Assembly: GCA_944325665.1 (NCBI GenBank) | Contig: CALVAY010000008.1 | Coordinates: forward strand, 20,085-84,084 | Source of the DNA: Candidatus Gastranaerophilales bacterium | GTDB lineage: Bacteria > Cyanobacteriota > Vampirovibrionia > Gastranaerophilales > Gastranaerophilaceae | DNA length: 64,000 bases | Direction of reading: 5' to 3' | In this document: positions 1 through 8,559 of the stretch, piece after piece | Position numbering within the stretch: position 1 is the stretch's first letter | Layout of the letters: each line of letters begins with the position of its first letter | Position numbers and translations under genes: made by a program | The notes under the pieces: generated by a model | The model's input: only the letters and a program-made list of their open reading frames with translations | Database searches by the model: none | What the model was told of the DNA's origin: nothing

Positions 1-640
1 CAGGGGCTTTCTCGGGCGTAGTTGACATTTGAAGAAGTTTGTCGAAATTAGGCTCAAGAGCAGGGTCTTCAAGCTCTAAACCTTCATGGCTTAAGTGCCA
101 CAAGTTTTTATCCCTTGAATATGAATCATCTTTTTTCATAGGAACTTCAATGCCTCTGTCTTCAAGGTATTTGATTTCATCTTCTCTGGATTGAATATCC
201 CAAATTCTCCAAGGAGCAATGATTTTAAGCTCAGGAGCAAGAGCCTTAATTGCAAGCTCAAATCTTACTTGGTCATTTCCCTTACCTGTTGCACCGTGGC
301 AAATTGCAACAGCGCCTTCTTTTTTCGCAATATCTACAAGGTATTTGCCGATAACAGGTCTTGCGATTGATGTTCCCAATAAATATTTGCTTTCATATAT
401 AGCGCCTGCTTTTAAGGTGGGCCAAGCGTACTCTTTTAAAAATTCTTCCGTAACATCAAGCAAATAAAACTTGCTTGCACCGGTTTTCAAAGCCTTTTGT
501 TCAAGTCCGTCAGTTTCTTTACCTTGTCCTACATCAATACAAACTGCAATAATGTCATAGTCATAAGTTTCTTTAAGCCAAGGGATTAAAACCGTTGTAT
601 CCAAGCCGCCTGAGTAAGCTAAAACTACTTTTTCCTTCAT
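1..640 (-). CDS. argG: Argininosuccinate synthase, C-terminus off the left edge
   Basis: ArgG condenses citrulline and aspartate with ATP to argininosuccinate, the penultimate step of arginine synthesis. Reading leftward from the ATG at 640, the first 213 codons are open. The protein opens with the ATP-pyrophosphatase motif AYSGGLDTT (about residues 8-16) and contains the family block [13 protein letters not shown]. The remaining roughly 190 residues of a normal 400-residue ArgG lie outside the window. The gene follows argD with one base between them, and its ribosome-binding site GGAG is inside the argD stop region, so it is the last visible gene of the argCJBDG operon. argF and argH are not seen and may lie further left. 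Confidence 0.95.
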   Translation of the reverse strand, partial: MKEKVVLAYSGGLDTTVLIPWLKETYDYDIIAVCIDVGQGKETDGLEQKALKTGASKFYLLDVTEEFLKEYAWPTLKAGAIYESKYLLGTSIARPVIGKYLVDIAKKEGAVAICHGATGKGNDQVRFELAIKALAPELKIIAPWRIWDIQSREDEIKYLEDRGIEVPMKKDDSYSRDKNLWHLSHEGLELEDPALEPNFDKLLQMSTTPEKAP

Positions 641-641
641 A

Positions 642-1817
642 TTATTCTCCTTTTATTTCATTAAAAACCTTATCTAAAACTCTAAACCCTTCTTCTGCCG
701 CCTTTTCATCAATGATTAAAGGCGGCACAAATCGGATAACATTTGAGCCTGCACTTAAAATCAAGAGCCCTTCTTTAAAAGCAAGGTTTACAACCTCTTT
801 TGGTGAAATATCAAGCTCTATTCCAAGCATTAAGCCGAGCCCTCTAATTTCCTTTATAAAAGAATATTTTTCTTTTAGCTCGCTAAGCTTTTGAACAAAA
901 TAATTATGCATTTTATCAACATTTTCAAGCAGCTTTGCATTTAAAATTTCATCTACAACAACATTTGCACAAGCACACGCCAAAAGATTTCCGCCAAAAG
1001 TGCTGGCATGATCCCCTGCTTCAAAAGCGTCCGCAAATTTCTTATTGGAGAGCATTGCTCCCATTGGCACACCCCCGCCAATGGCCTTTGCAAGAGTAAC
1101 AATATCAGGGTTAACATCATATACCTGATGAGCAAAAAGCTTGCCGCATCTGCCCATTCCGCATTGAACTTCATCAAAAATTAAGGCGATATTATTTTTT
1201 GTACAAATATCTCTCAACTCCTGTAAAAATTCCTTTTTAGCAGGAACTATACCGCCTTCACCTTGAACAGGTTCAAGGAAAATAGCACATACTTCAGGAC
1301 TAAGGAGTTTTTTAACCGAATTTATGTCGTTAAAGTTTGCAAATTCAACCTCGGGCATTAAGGGGGTAAAGTTTTTTTGATATTTATCTTGCCCCGTTAA
1401 GCTCAAAGAGCCTGTTGTTCTGCCGTGAAATGAGTTTTTAAAGGCAATAAACTTTGTGCAATCTGCACCTTTATTTTTCTTTGCGTAAATTTTTGCAAGT
1501 TTTAGTGCGGCTTCATTTGCTTCAGCCCCGCTATTGCAGAAAAAGGCCTTATCAAAAGAAGAATTTTCGCAAAGTTTTTGAGCCAGCTCAAGTTGAGGTT
1601 CACTCCAGTATAAATTTGAGCAATGCAAAAGTTTTTTAGACTGTGATGAAATTGTATCTTCAATTTTTTTACAACCGTAACCAAGGGAGTTTACGGCAAT
1701 GCCTGAAGCAAAATCAATATATTTTTTTCCGTTAATATCAAACAAATAACACCCTTCACCATGGTCAAAAACCACGTCAAATCTTGAATAAGTGTTCATT
1801 ACATAATTTTTTTCCAT
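642..1817 (-). CDS. argD: Acetylornithine aminotransferase
   Basis: This is a class III PLP-dependent transaminase of 391 residues, the usual family length. It converts N-acetylglutamate semialdehyde to N-acetylornithine using glutamate. The cofactor-binding lysine is K244 in TLAKAIGGG, the conserved aspartate is D215 in FDEVQCG, and the [14 protein letters not shown] block is present near residue 95. The start ATG shares one base with the argB stop (TAATG), which implies translational coupling. ArgD, succinyl-ornithine and related transaminases resemble each other, but the position between argB and argG makes ArgD the firm choice. Confidence 0.95.
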   Translation of the reverse strand: MEKNYVMNTYSRFDVVFDHGEGCYLFDINGKKYIDFASGIAVNSLGYGCKKIEDTISSQSKKLLHCSNLYWSEPQLELAQKLCENSSFDKAFFCNSGAEANEAALKLAKIYAKKNKGADCTKFIAFKNSFHGRTTGSLSLTGQDKYQKNFTPLMPEVEFANFNDINSVKKLLSPEVCAIFLEPVQGEGGIVPAKKEFLQELRDICTKNNIALIFDEVQCGMGRCGKLFAHQVYDVNPDIVTLAKAIGGGVPMGAMLSNKKFADAFEAGDHASTFGGNLLACACANVVVDEILNAKLLENVDKMHNYFVQKLSELKEKYSFIKEIRGLGLMLGIELDISPKEVVNLAFKEGLLILSAGSNVIRFVPPLIIDEKAAEEGFRVLDKVFNEIKGE

Positions 1818-2677
1818 TACTTTTCCACCATTGTTCCTATACCGTGATGAGTAAATATTTCAAGTAAAAGAGAATGCTCCAATCTGCCGTCTAAAATATG
1901 AACAGTGCCTACTCCGTTGTCAATAGCGCATTTACAGCTTTGGACTTTTGGAATCATACCGCCTTCAATGATTTTATCTTCAATATATTTATCAATTTCA
2001 TCAACCTTAAGGGTTGAAATAACAGAGCTTGGATCAAATTTATCTCTCATAACTCCTTCTATATCGGTCAAGAAAACAAGCTTTTCGGCTTTTAGTGCGC
2101 TTGCTAATGCAACTGCCGCATAATCCGCATTAACGTTATAAATGTTACCTTCAATATCCTTTGAAACAGGTGCTACAACAGGGATATAATTGTTTTCAAT
2201 TAGGATATTCAAAAGTTTTGAATTAACATTTTTTACCTCACCAATAAAGCCTAAATCCTTGCCGTTCGGGTAGATTTTTTCAACTTCAAACAAATTTGCA
2301 TCACATCCGCAAATTCCGACAGCTTCAACACCGTGAGTTTGAATATCGTGAACAATTTTTTTGTTAACCGTTGCACCCAAAACCATTTCGACAACTTGAG
2401 CGGTTTTCTTGTCGGTTTTTCTTAAACCGTCCACAAACTCAGTCTGCACATTCATTTCTTTAAGAGTTTCGGTTATCTCAACTCCGCCACCGTGCACCAC
2501 GACAGGCTTTATGCCGATAAATTTCATAAGGGCAATGTCTTCTATAATGGTTTTTGAAACAACCTCGTCCTTAAGAGCTTCGCCGCCAAGTTTAATAACG
2601 ACGGTTTTACCCGAAAACTCTTTAATATATGGCAAAGACTCGGTTAAAATTCTTACTTTTTGTACATATTCTTTCAT
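1817..2677 (-). CDS. argB: Acetylglutamate kinase
   Basis: ArgB phosphorylates N-acetylglutamate, the second step of the acetylated arginine pathway and usually the step inhibited by arginine. The 286-residue protein has the amino-acid-kinase signatures KLGGEAL near residue 29 and VVHGGG near residue 60. An N-terminal helix of about 20 residues precedes the kinase fold. Such an extension is typical of arginine-sensitive hexameric ArgB, including the cyanobacterial enzymes bound by PII, so feedback inhibition is likely (inference). The start has AAGGAG seven bases upstream. argJ ends ten bases before it. Confidence 0.95.
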   Translation of the reverse strand: MKEYVQKVRILTESLPYIKEFSGKTVVIKLGGEALKDEVVSKTIIEDIALMKFIGIKPVVVHGGGVEITETLKEMNVQTEFVDGLRKTDKKTAQVVEMVLGATVNKKIVHDIQTHGVEAVGICGCDANLFEVEKIYPNGKDLGFIGEVKNVNSKLLNILIENNYIPVVAPVSKDIEGNIYNVNADYAAVALASALKAEKLVFLTDIEGVMRDKFDPSSVISTLKVDEIDKYIEDKIIEGGMIPKVQSCKCAIDNGVGTVHILDGRLEHSLLLEIFTHHGIGTMVEK

Positions 2678-2687
2678 TTTATGCTCC

Positions 2688-3935
2688 TTATGTTCTATAT
2701 TCGCCGTTAATTCTTACGTACTCGTAACTTAGGTCGCAACCCCAAGCGGTAGCTTGTGCTTCGCCTTCGCTCATATAAATATTTATTGTTATTTCTTTGT
2801 TTTCAAGCAATTTATGAGCCTCTTGCTCGTCAAACTCAAGCGGAGTGCCGTCTTTCATAAGATAAATCGATTGCCCACCGCTTAAAAATTCAATCGAAAC
2901 ACCTTCAGGGTTGAATTTAACACCGCTGTAACCAAGAGAGGCTAGTATTCTTCCCCAGTTAGCGTCTTCACCAAAGAAAGCGGTTTTAACCAAGTTTGAG
3001 GTTGTAACGGATTTTGCCAAAATTCTTGCAGACTCTTCATCTTTTGCGCCCATAACCTGAACTTGCAAAAACTTAGTCGCCCCTTCGCCATCCAGTACAA
3101 TTTGCTTTGCAAGGTGCTTATTAACCATATCCAAGGCTTTTGCAAAAGTTTTATAATCGTCGTTTTCCTGTTCAATAGGCTTATTTTGAGCCTCACCGTT
3201 AGCCAAAACAACTACCATATCGTTTGTTGAGGTATCCCCGTCAACAGAAATCATATTATATGTATTTTTTGTACTTTGCGAAAGTGCCTTCTGAAGCATT
3301 TCTTTTGAAATTACGGCGTCAGTTGTAACAAAACCAAGCATTGTACCCATATTAGGATGAATCATGCCCGAACCTTTTGCTATTGCACCGATTTTAACAG
3401 TCTTACCGCTTATTTCAAACTCATAAGCAACACCTTTTACAAAAGTATCCGTTGTCATAATTCCTTCGGCAGCATTCAATGCAGCTTGTTCATTTGAACC
3501 AAGCTGGGTAACAATTTCTTCAATACCGTCTAAAATCTTATCCATTTGAAGTTGAACGCCAATAACACCCGTTGAGGCAACAAGAACGCTTCTTTCGGGA
3601 AGATTTAAAACCTCTTGAGTTTTCTTTGTCATCTCCCAAGCGTCCGTCAGACCTTTTGCGCCCGTACAAGCGTTAGCGTTACCACTGTTAATTATTATTG
3701 CATTAATAGGCGTAGCTTTATCGATAATATCTTTTGTAACCAAAAGCGGTGCGGCTTTTACCGTATTTGTTGTGTAAACGCCTGCACTAATTGCGCTTTT
3801 TTTGGTATAAATAAGTGTCAAATCTTTTCTTCTTCTTTTAACACCCGTTCTTATACCCGCACATTCAAAGCCCTTCGGGGCAATTATCGCCCCTTGGATT
3901 TTTTTATACTTTTCTTTTGCTAAATTCTCAAACAT
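2688..3935 (-). CDS. argJ: Bifunctional ornithine acetyltransferase / N-acetylglutamate synthase
   Basis: ArgJ moves the acetyl group from N-acetylornithine to glutamate, recycling it; bifunctional forms also use acetyl-CoA. The 415-residue length is normal. The self-cleavage site is visible as KGSGMIHPNMGTML. The nucleophile is T198, but the usual Ala before it is Gly here. Cleavage would give an alpha chain of 197 residues and a beta chain starting at T198. The ribosome-binding site is AAGGAG. Having argJ means the cyclic pathway is used, so an argE deacetylase is not needed. Confidence 0.95.
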   Translation of the reverse strand: MFENLAKEKYKKIQGAIIAPKGFECAGIRTGVKRRRKDLTLIYTKKSAISAGVYTTNTVKAAPLLVTKDIIDKATPINAIIINSGNANACTGAKGLTDAWEMTKKTQEVLNLPERSVLVASTGVIGVQLQMDKILDGIEEIVTQLGSNEQAALNAAEGIMTTDTFVKGVAYEFEISGKTVKIGAIAKGSGMIHPNMGTMLGFVTTDAVISKEMLQKALSQSTKNTYNMISVDGDTSTNDMVVVLANGEAQNKPIEQENDDYKTFAKALDMVNKHLAKQIVLDGEGATKFLQVQVMGAKDEESARILAKSVTTSNLVKTAFFGEDANWGRILASLGYSGVKFNPEGVSIEFLSGGQSIYLMKDGTPLEFDEQEAHKLLENKEITINIYMSEGEAQATAWGCDLSYEYVRINGEYRT

Positions 3936-3944
3936 TTTTACTCC

Positions 3945-4985
3945 TTATGGAAAAACTGTATTATTTTTAAGACCGCTTGTTTCATCTAAATTAAACATAA
4001 TGTTCATATTCTGTACCGCTTGACCCGCCGCACCTTTTACAAGGTTATCAAGCGCACCAAACGCCAAAATTCGTCCCGTTCGTCTATCTTTAAACACGTT
4101 TATATCGCAGTAATTAGACCCTTTTGTCCACTTGGTTTCAGGGGCTTCATCCCCCTCTAAAACCCTTATAAACGCTTTATTTTGGTAATATTTTTTATAA
4201 ACTTCTTTTAATTCATCCAATGAAACATCTTTTGTCGGTTTAAGATAGGCACAAGCTAAAATACCTCTGTTCATAGGCACAAGATGCGGTTGGAAATTAA
4301 GAAGAACATTTACACCTGAAATATCACTCAAAACCTGCTCAATCTCGGGCGTATGTCTGTGAGTAGCAATTTTATAAGGTTTAATTGTTTCATTGCACTC
4401 GCAAAAGTGAACTGATAAATCAAGACTTCTTCCTGCACCTGAAACACCTGATTTAGCGTCAATTACAATATCATTAGAATTCACAAGCCCTTCCTTAAGT
4501 AAAGGTGCAACGGTCAAAATCGAAGCGGTAGCATAACATCCGGGGTTTGCGATAAGTTTAGCCGTTTTAATTTTTTCCTCATTCCACTCAGGCAAACCAT
4601 AAACAGCACCTGCTAAAACATCTTCACCCTTATGCTCAACTTTATACCAAGCTTCATAGCAGTTTTTATCTTTTAGTCTAAAGTCAGCCCCCAAATCAAT
4701 TACTTTTGAATTATTCAAAACTTCTTGAGTAACCTCGTTTGAAGCAATTCCATGGGGCAAGCAAACAAAAATTACATCCGTTTTTTTAGAAATTTCGGGC
4801 AAATTTTGCTCTTCAAGCTCAAGCTCAACTATTCCCTTAAAGTTTTTATAAATGTCCGAAAACTTTTTGCCTACATAGCTTTTTGAGGTCAAGCCAACTA
4901 TTTCAACATCCTTATGATTGGCTAAAATACTTATTAATGTTGCCCCTGAGTATCCTGTTGCTCCAATTACCGCTGCTTTTATCAA
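3945..4985 (-). CDS. argC: N-acetyl-gamma-glutamyl-phosphate reductase
   Basis: ArgC reduces N-acetylglutamyl-phosphate with NADPH to the semialdehyde. The 346-residue protein has the N-terminal Rossmann motif GATGYSG (residues 8-14) and the catalytic cysteine C150 in NPGCYAT. The start is a TTG at 4985; GGAG six bases upstream supports it, and no ATG is suitably placed. It is the first structural gene of argCJBDG. The gene lies directly behind an intrinsic terminator and a leader peptide, so its expression is probably set by attenuation. Confidence 0.95.
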   Translation of the reverse strand: MIKAAVIGATGYSGATLISILANHKDVEIVGLTSKSYVGKKFSDIYKNFKGIVELELEEQNLPEISKKTDVIFVCLPHGIASNEVTQEVLNNSKVIDLGADFRLKDKNCYEAWYKVEHKGEDVLAGAVYGLPEWNEEKIKTAKLIANPGCYATASILTVAPLLKEGLVNSNDIVIDAKSGVSGAGRSLDLSVHFCECNETIKPYKIATHRHTPEIEQVLSDISGVNVLLNFQPHLVPMNRGILACAYLKPTKDVSLDELKEVYKKYYQNKAFIRVLEGDEAPETKWTKGSNYCDINVFKDRRTGRILAFGALDNLVKGAAGQAVQNMNIMFNLDETSGLKNNTVFP

Positions 4986-5008
4986 TTTTTTCTCCTTTTT
5001 TGTATTAA

Positions 5009-5047
5009 AAAACCTCTCGACGGCTGATTTTCCTTTTTCGAGAGGCT
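5009..5047 (-). terminator. Attenuator terminator in the arg operon leader
   Basis: On the minus strand CCTCTCGA (5045-5038) pairs perfectly with TCGAGAGG (5020-5013). The stem can be lengthened by a G-U and an A-U pair, and a run of six T follows at once. It lies between the leader peptide and argC, so it would stop transcription before the structural genes unless an alternative fold forms. Confidence 0.88.
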
Positions 5048-5109
5048 TAGTAAATTTATTTAGTTAACGCTATCACAAATAAACTTAATAAGACTCACAT
5101 CTTATTAAG
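5042..5109 (-). promoter_or_regulatory. Attenuator segments 1-2-3 (pause hairpin and antiterminator)
   Basis: Segments 1 (5109-5100) and 2 (5093-5084) form a perfect 10-bp hairpin, CTTAATAAGA with TCTTATTAAG, around a 6-base loop. The longer segment 2 (5096-5077) can instead pair with segment 3 (5061-5042) with only two mismatches in 20 positions, counting one G-U pair. Segment 3 runs into the 5' arm of the terminator. A ribosome stalled on the Arg codons would cover segment 1 and free segment 2 for antitermination; a ribosome that reaches the stop codon would cover segment 2 and allow the terminator. Confidence 0.82.
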
Positions 5110-5147
5110 CGGCGGCGTATAACAAATTGTTGTGTTTTGTTGTTCAT
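5085..5147 (-). CDS. Arginine leader peptide of the arg operon (20 residues)
   Basis: A 20-codon ORF starts at ATG 5147 with GGA six bases upstream and ends at TAA 5087-5085. Residues 11-13 are three consecutive Arg codons (all CGC, at 5117-5109) and residue 16 is a fourth Arg (AGA). The protein reads RRRLIR in that part. It lies between a consensus promoter and an intrinsic terminator, and the Arg codons sit immediately before hairpin segment 1. This is the standard layout of an amino-acid attenuator such as those of trp, his or leu, here for arginine. The function is inferred from this architecture; the coding potential and pairing are seen directly. Confidence 0.85.
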   Translation of the reverse strand: MNNKTQQFVIRRRLIRCESY

Positions 5148-5171
5148 GTTTTTCCTTTATTTGTTGAAATT

Positions 5172-5200
5172 ATTACAACATTTTTTTTAAGAGTTGTCAA
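5172..5200 (-). promoter_or_regulatory. arg operon promoter
   Basis: The minus strand has TTGACA (5200-5195), a 17-base spacer, then TGTAAT (5177-5172). This is a near-consensus housekeeping promoter. Transcription would begin around 5165, about 18 bases ahead of the leader-peptide ATG. Confidence 0.8.
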
Positions 5201-5302
5201 TAATTAATTGTACAATTTACACGCTTAATGTAAAAAAAACTTAATATTGTAGCAATAATATGTCTTTAGGTGATTTAATTAACTTGTAAATAGAGGACAA
5301 CT

Positions 5303-5578
5303 ATGACAAAAGCATTAACAATTACACCAAAGTTGGCAAGCTATAAAGGCATACAACCAAAAACTTCAAGAGCTGCCGCAAGTTTACAAAGTCAAGCCCC
5401 ACAAATTAAGACAAGCAAAGCGACTCGCGGTTTAGTCGGTAACATAATAGACATTTTTAAAGCGCTTGCGACTAAAATTGCAAAACCTGAAAACGCTGTA
5501 AATAAAATCAGCACAAATACGCTGCACGCTCCGCACAAAGACCCTGCGGCACTTGTAATGAAATCAATTCACGGCTAA
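5303..5578 (+). CDS. Small orphan protein with N-terminal SYKGIQ motif
   Basis: I do not recognise this 91-residue basic protein. A good ribosome-binding site (AGAGGA) precedes the ATG. SYKGIQ at residues 13-18 resembles the NFKGAQ and NFGS motifs near the N-termini of other orphan proteins in this window (23162, 60039, 60947). A helical stretch, GLVGNIIDIFKALATKIA, follows at about residues 44-61. There is no signal peptide or Cys/His motif. It sits between the divergent arg operon and a second orphan gene. Confidence 0.6.
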   Translation: MTKALTITPKLASYKGIQPKTSRAAASLQSQAPQIKTSKATRGLVGNIIDIFKALATKIAKPENAVNKISTNTLHAPHKDPAALVMKSIHG

Positions 5579-5597
5579 TTTGTGCTAGAATATTCCT

Positions 5598-6092
5598 GTG
5601 GACTTTCAAACAGGTAAAATTTACGACGATTTTATTAATCTGAGACAAACTCAGTATCTTTGTTTTGCAAAAAATACCGTCGAAATTGTAATCCTCAGAA
5701 AAAATATGGATGAGGATTTTATTGAAAAAATAAAACACAATGAAGTGTTTTTTCAGATTTTTATAAGAGAGAATATAATTTTTCTTTTAATAAAATTCGA
5801 AGGGTTAAATTGGCTCGATATACCGTTTGTTATAAAAAACGTCAAAAGCTTGCCTGATGAAATTAACGATGATAATTTCGGATACAAATGTCAAATTCTG
5901 CTTGCCGATGCAATGTCAGGAAAACTTTATGTAAACAGATTTGAAGGCTTAAGCCATGGGCTGTCAAAAGCTCTTTATTGGGCAATTTGTGAGCAGATTA
6001 AAAACCCCGTCAAAAATTTTGAACAAAAGGTAAACAAGGTACATGCCTCTTTTTCATCGGATGAAATGGCAAGACTCTCTTGCGGGAAATAA
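5598..6092 (+). CDS. Hypothetical protein, probable leaderless GTG start
   Basis: The 164-residue product has no family I recognise. It is rich in hydrophobic beta-like segments, for example NIIFLLIKFEGLNW in the middle, with no signal peptide or membrane helix. The start is a GTG and has no ribosome-binding site. The extended -10 element TGCTAGAAT ends six bases before it, so transcription should begin at or next to the GTG. It ends back-to-back with the convergent gene at 6093. Function unknown. Confidence 0.6.
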   Translation: MDFQTGKIYDDFINLRQTQYLCFAKNTVEIVILRKNMDEDFIEKIKHNEVFFQIFIRENIIFLLIKFEGLNWLDIPFVIKNVKSLPDEINDDNFGYKCQILLADAMSGKLYVNRFEGLSHGLSKALYWAICEQIKNPVKNFEQKVNKVHASFSSDEMARLSCGK

Positions 6093-6830
6093 CTATGCCT
6101 TCAGTTGATTGTAAATTGAAGTAACAGAAGGTATCCAGCCCGAATTTGTGCCATTAGGGTCGTTTGCAGCACCAACAGGGCAATATTTATTACCAATTTG
6201 CGCTATTGTTGTTAATCCTTTGTCAATGTAGCCTTTTTTCAGGTTTTTTGCCATAGCATCTATACCTTCTTCAATTGTTGAAAAGCTTTGAAGCTTCATC
6301 CAATTTGAAGAAGCACTCATCAAGCCGCCCGGATTATTTTGATTTTTAACTGCTGACGATGTACCCCAACCGGTTTCAAGAGCCATAATAGCTGCTAACA
6401 GTGCAGGATCAAGCCCGTATTTTTGTGCAGCGCCAACTATTACATCACCTTTATTTGCAAGTGCGCCTTTAAATTTTTGATTAAGTTTATTTGCAAAATC
6501 TCCGCTTACAGGTGTTATTGAAGCATTTGAAGTTTGCGAAGCAGAAGCGGGAGCAGCTTGAGACTGTTGAGCAGCGGTGATATTTGACTTAAGCAAATTT
6601 GTAATAGCATCTGTAATCTGTTCAGATTGTTCTCTCATCATCTCAAGATTATCTTGCATATCATCAAGAATATCTGTTTCAACATAATTATCTTCAGAAG
6701 TTGACGAAGAAGTTGTTTTTTTATCTTCCTCTTTAGCAGCTTCAGTATCGCCGGAAGTCTTTTCCTTGCTGCCGCCTAAATTAATTGTACCTTTAGAAAT
6801 TGATAAATATTCAAATGGATTTACAGACAT
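6093..6830 (-). CDS. Glucosaminidase/lysozyme-like protein without signal peptide
   Basis: The product is 245 residues when started at the ATG at 6830, which has GAGGAAAC just upstream; a longer in-frame reading lacks such a site. The C-terminal half (about 125-245) looks like a peptidoglycan glucosaminidase or FlgJ-type domain, with AAQKYGLDPALLAAIMALETGWG placing a candidate catalytic Glu in ALETGWG. The N-terminal half is low complexity, rich in Ser, Thr, Glu and Gln, with a coiled segment around residues 55-80. There is no signal peptide, which is odd for a wall hydrolase. INLGG near residue 16 resembles the FG motif of other orphans here. Confidence 0.7.
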   Translation of the reverse strand: MSVNPFEYLSISKGTINLGGSKEKTSGDTEAAKEEDKKTTSSSTSEDNYVETDILDDMQDNLEMMREQSEQITDAITNLLKSNITAAQQSQAAPASASQTSNASITPVSGDFANKLNQKFKGALANKGDVIVGAAQKYGLDPALLAAIMALETGWGTSSAVKNQNNPGGLMSASSNWMKLQSFSTIEEGIDAMAKNLKKGYIDKGLTTIAQIGNKYCPVGAANDPNGTNSGWIPSVTSIYNQLKA

Positions 6831-6918
6831 GTTTCCTCGCTTTATATATATAAAGTATATAACGTAAAAAAAATTGCCTAAATTTGAGTAAAAAAACAAA
6901 AAATGGTATTATTTTTTT

Positions 6919-7182
6919 ATGCAAAAAAATATAAACAGATTAATTAAAACAGCTCAAGGACAACTTGAAGGCATATTAAAAATGATAGAGCAAGGTAGGG
7001 AATGCACGGAAATAAGCATTCAGCTTTTGGCTACCCAATCTATTTTAAAAAAAGTTAATGTTGAAATTTTAAAGACACATCTTAACCACTGCCTAAAAGA
7101 AAGTTTTGAAAGTTGCAGTGAAAAGACCAAGCAGGAAAAAATTGACGAAATGGCAAAACTTTTGGATAAAATTTTAAAATAG
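6919..7182 (+). CDS. CsoR/RcnR-family metal-sensing repressor
   Basis: This 87-residue all-helical protein matches the metal-sensitive repressor family: RLIKTAQGQLEGILKMIE, then Cys29, His54 and Cys58. The 25- and 4-residue spacing is exactly that of the C-H-C copper site of CsoR, though RcnR and DmeR are close relatives that sense Co or Ni. The start is probably leaderless: extended -10 TGGTATTAT ends six bases before the ATG and there is no ribosome-binding site. It is convergent and adjacent to a DmeF-like exporter whose promoter carries a CsoR-type palindrome, so it most likely represses that gene. Confidence 0.88.
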   Translation: MQKNINRLIKTAQGQLEGILKMIEQGRECTEISIQLLATQSILKKVNVEILKTHLNHCLKESFESCSEKTKQEKIDEMAKLLDKILK

Positions 7183-7836
7183 TTATTTAATTTTATAGTC
7201 TAAAAGCACTAAAGAAGTTGATTTTATAAGATTAATTGCCCAAATAATTATCATAACACCGCCTATAACCCCAACAAGCGGATCAAGGAAAGTAAAACCG
7301 AGGAACTTTCCTGCAAGAAGCGCAAAGATAGCAAAAAATGAAGTTAAGGCATCAGCTAAAATATGCAAATATGCTGCAATAAAGTTATAGTCCTTGTGAT
7401 GATTGCAGTGGTTATGTGAGTGAGAGTGATTTTTAACCCCCATAATCAATATACACAAGAGATTAACAACAAGGCCTATTATTGCAACAACTATGGCGTC
7501 AGTAAAGTTAATTTGATAGGGCGTAAAAAACCTTAAAACAGATTCAAACAAAATCCAAAGCCCCGTTAAACCCAAGAAAAGAGAACTTATAAAGCCAGCC
7601 AAGGTTTCAATTTTATCTGTCGAAACACTGAATTTTTCACTTTTTGAAAGTTTTTCGCTTAAGATATAAGCAAAATAAGTTATAAACAATGCCAAAGCAT
7701 GGGTCCCCATGTGCCAGCCGTCAGCTGTTAGAGCCATAGACTTTGTAATTATTCCAAAGAATACCTCTAAAACCATTGTAATAAGGGTAAGTACAATAAC
7801 AAGAAGAGTTTTATTTTTTGCTTGAGTTTGTGTCAT
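7183..7836 (-). CDS. dmeF: DmeF-like cation diffusion facilitator (metal efflux)
   Basis: This is a CDF-family exporter of 217 residues from the ATG at 7836 (GAAAGGA upstream), with about six membrane helices. The second helix has ADGWHMGTHA, an H-x3-H version of the usual metal site that is characteristic of DmeF; the fifth has HILADALTS with the H-x3-D half. A His-rich loop, HSHSHNHCNHH, lies between them. The protein is short because it has almost no cytoplasmic C-terminal domain. DmeF proteins export Co or Ni. Metal identity here is uncertain, since the regulator has a copper-like site. Confidence 0.85.
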   Translation of the reverse strand: MTQTQAKNKTLLVIVLTLITMVLEVFFGIITKSMALTADGWHMGTHALALFITYFAYILSEKLSKSEKFSVSTDKIETLAGFISSLFLGLTGLWILFESVLRFFTPYQINFTDAIVVAIIGLVVNLLCILIMGVKNHSHSHNHCNHHKDYNFIAAYLHILADALTSFFAIFALLAGKFLGFTFLDPLVGVIGGVMIIIWAINLIKSTSLVLLDYKIK

Positions 7837-7850
7837 GTTGTTCCTTTCTG

Positions 7851-7867
7851 ATACCCCACGGGGGTAT
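7851..7867. promoter_or_regulatory. CsoR-type operator
   Basis: ATACCCC-ACG-GGGGTAT is a perfect 7-3-7 palindrome 15 bases upstream of the exporter start and downstream of an AT-rich promoter region. G-tract palindromes of this kind are the known binding sites of CsoR/RcnR/DmeR repressors. It stands out in this AT-rich sequence. Confidence 0.88.
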
Positions 7868-7906
7868 AGTATTATCATAACACTTTTAAATAAAATTTCA
7901 AGACTC

Positions 7907-8488
7907 CTATTTTAAAAATTTATATTTATCTTGTTCGTTAATTTCCCTTATAACTCGACAAGGAGAGCCGTAAGCAAGAGAATTTGGTGCAACATCTTTT
8001 GTAACAACACTTCCGGCACCTATTATACAGTTATCACCAATTGTAACATTGGGCAGAACAATTACATTTGCACCAATCCAGACATTATTACCTACTTTAA
8101 TAGGGTAAGCATACTCAAGCCATTTATTCCTTTGCTCAACATCAAAAGGATGTCCTGCGGTGTAAAATCCGCAATTTGGAGCAATTAGAACGTTATCACC
8201 AAAAGTAATTTTTGCACAATCGAGCATTACACAGTTGTGATTAATATAAAAATTATCTCCCGCTTCAATGTTATACCCGTAATCACAGAAAAAATTTGCT
8301 TCTATATTAAAGTTTTCACCAATTTTGCCAAAAAGAGAGCGGATAATTTCTCGCCTTTTATCTGTTTCATAAGGAGAAAGAGAATTGTACTTATGACACA
8401 AGTCCTTGGCTCTGAGCCTTTCATCAAGAAGTTCTTTACCTGTTGCATCATATAAATATCCATTTAACATTTTTTCTTTTTCTTGCAT
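7907..8488 (-). CDS. Maltose/galactoside O-acetyltransferase-type enzyme
   Basis: The 193-residue protein belongs to the left-handed beta-helix acetyltransferases of the Maa/LacA/NodL group. These use acetyl-CoA to acetylate a sugar hydroxyl. The N-terminal helical part (RAKDLCHKYN) and hexapeptide repeats (IGANVIVLPNVTIGDNCIIGAGSVV) are clear, and the catalytic histidine is H113 in YTAGHP. The start has AAGGAG. The exact acceptor sugar cannot be read from the sequence. Confidence 0.9.
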   Translation of the reverse strand: MQEKEKMLNGYLYDATGKELLDERLRAKDLCHKYNSLSPYETDKRREIIRSLFGKIGENFNIEANFFCDYGYNIEAGDNFYINHNCVMLDCAKITFGDNVLIAPNCGFYTAGHPFDVEQRNKWLEYAYPIKVGNNVWIGANVIVLPNVTIGDNCIIGAGSVVTKDVAPNSLAYGSPCRVIREINEQDKYKFLK

Positions 8489-8559
8489 GACAACTCCTTA
8501 AACCTAAAAAATTATACCAAAATTTTACTCTTTTTTGCTAGTATAGTTGTGAGGGAAAA

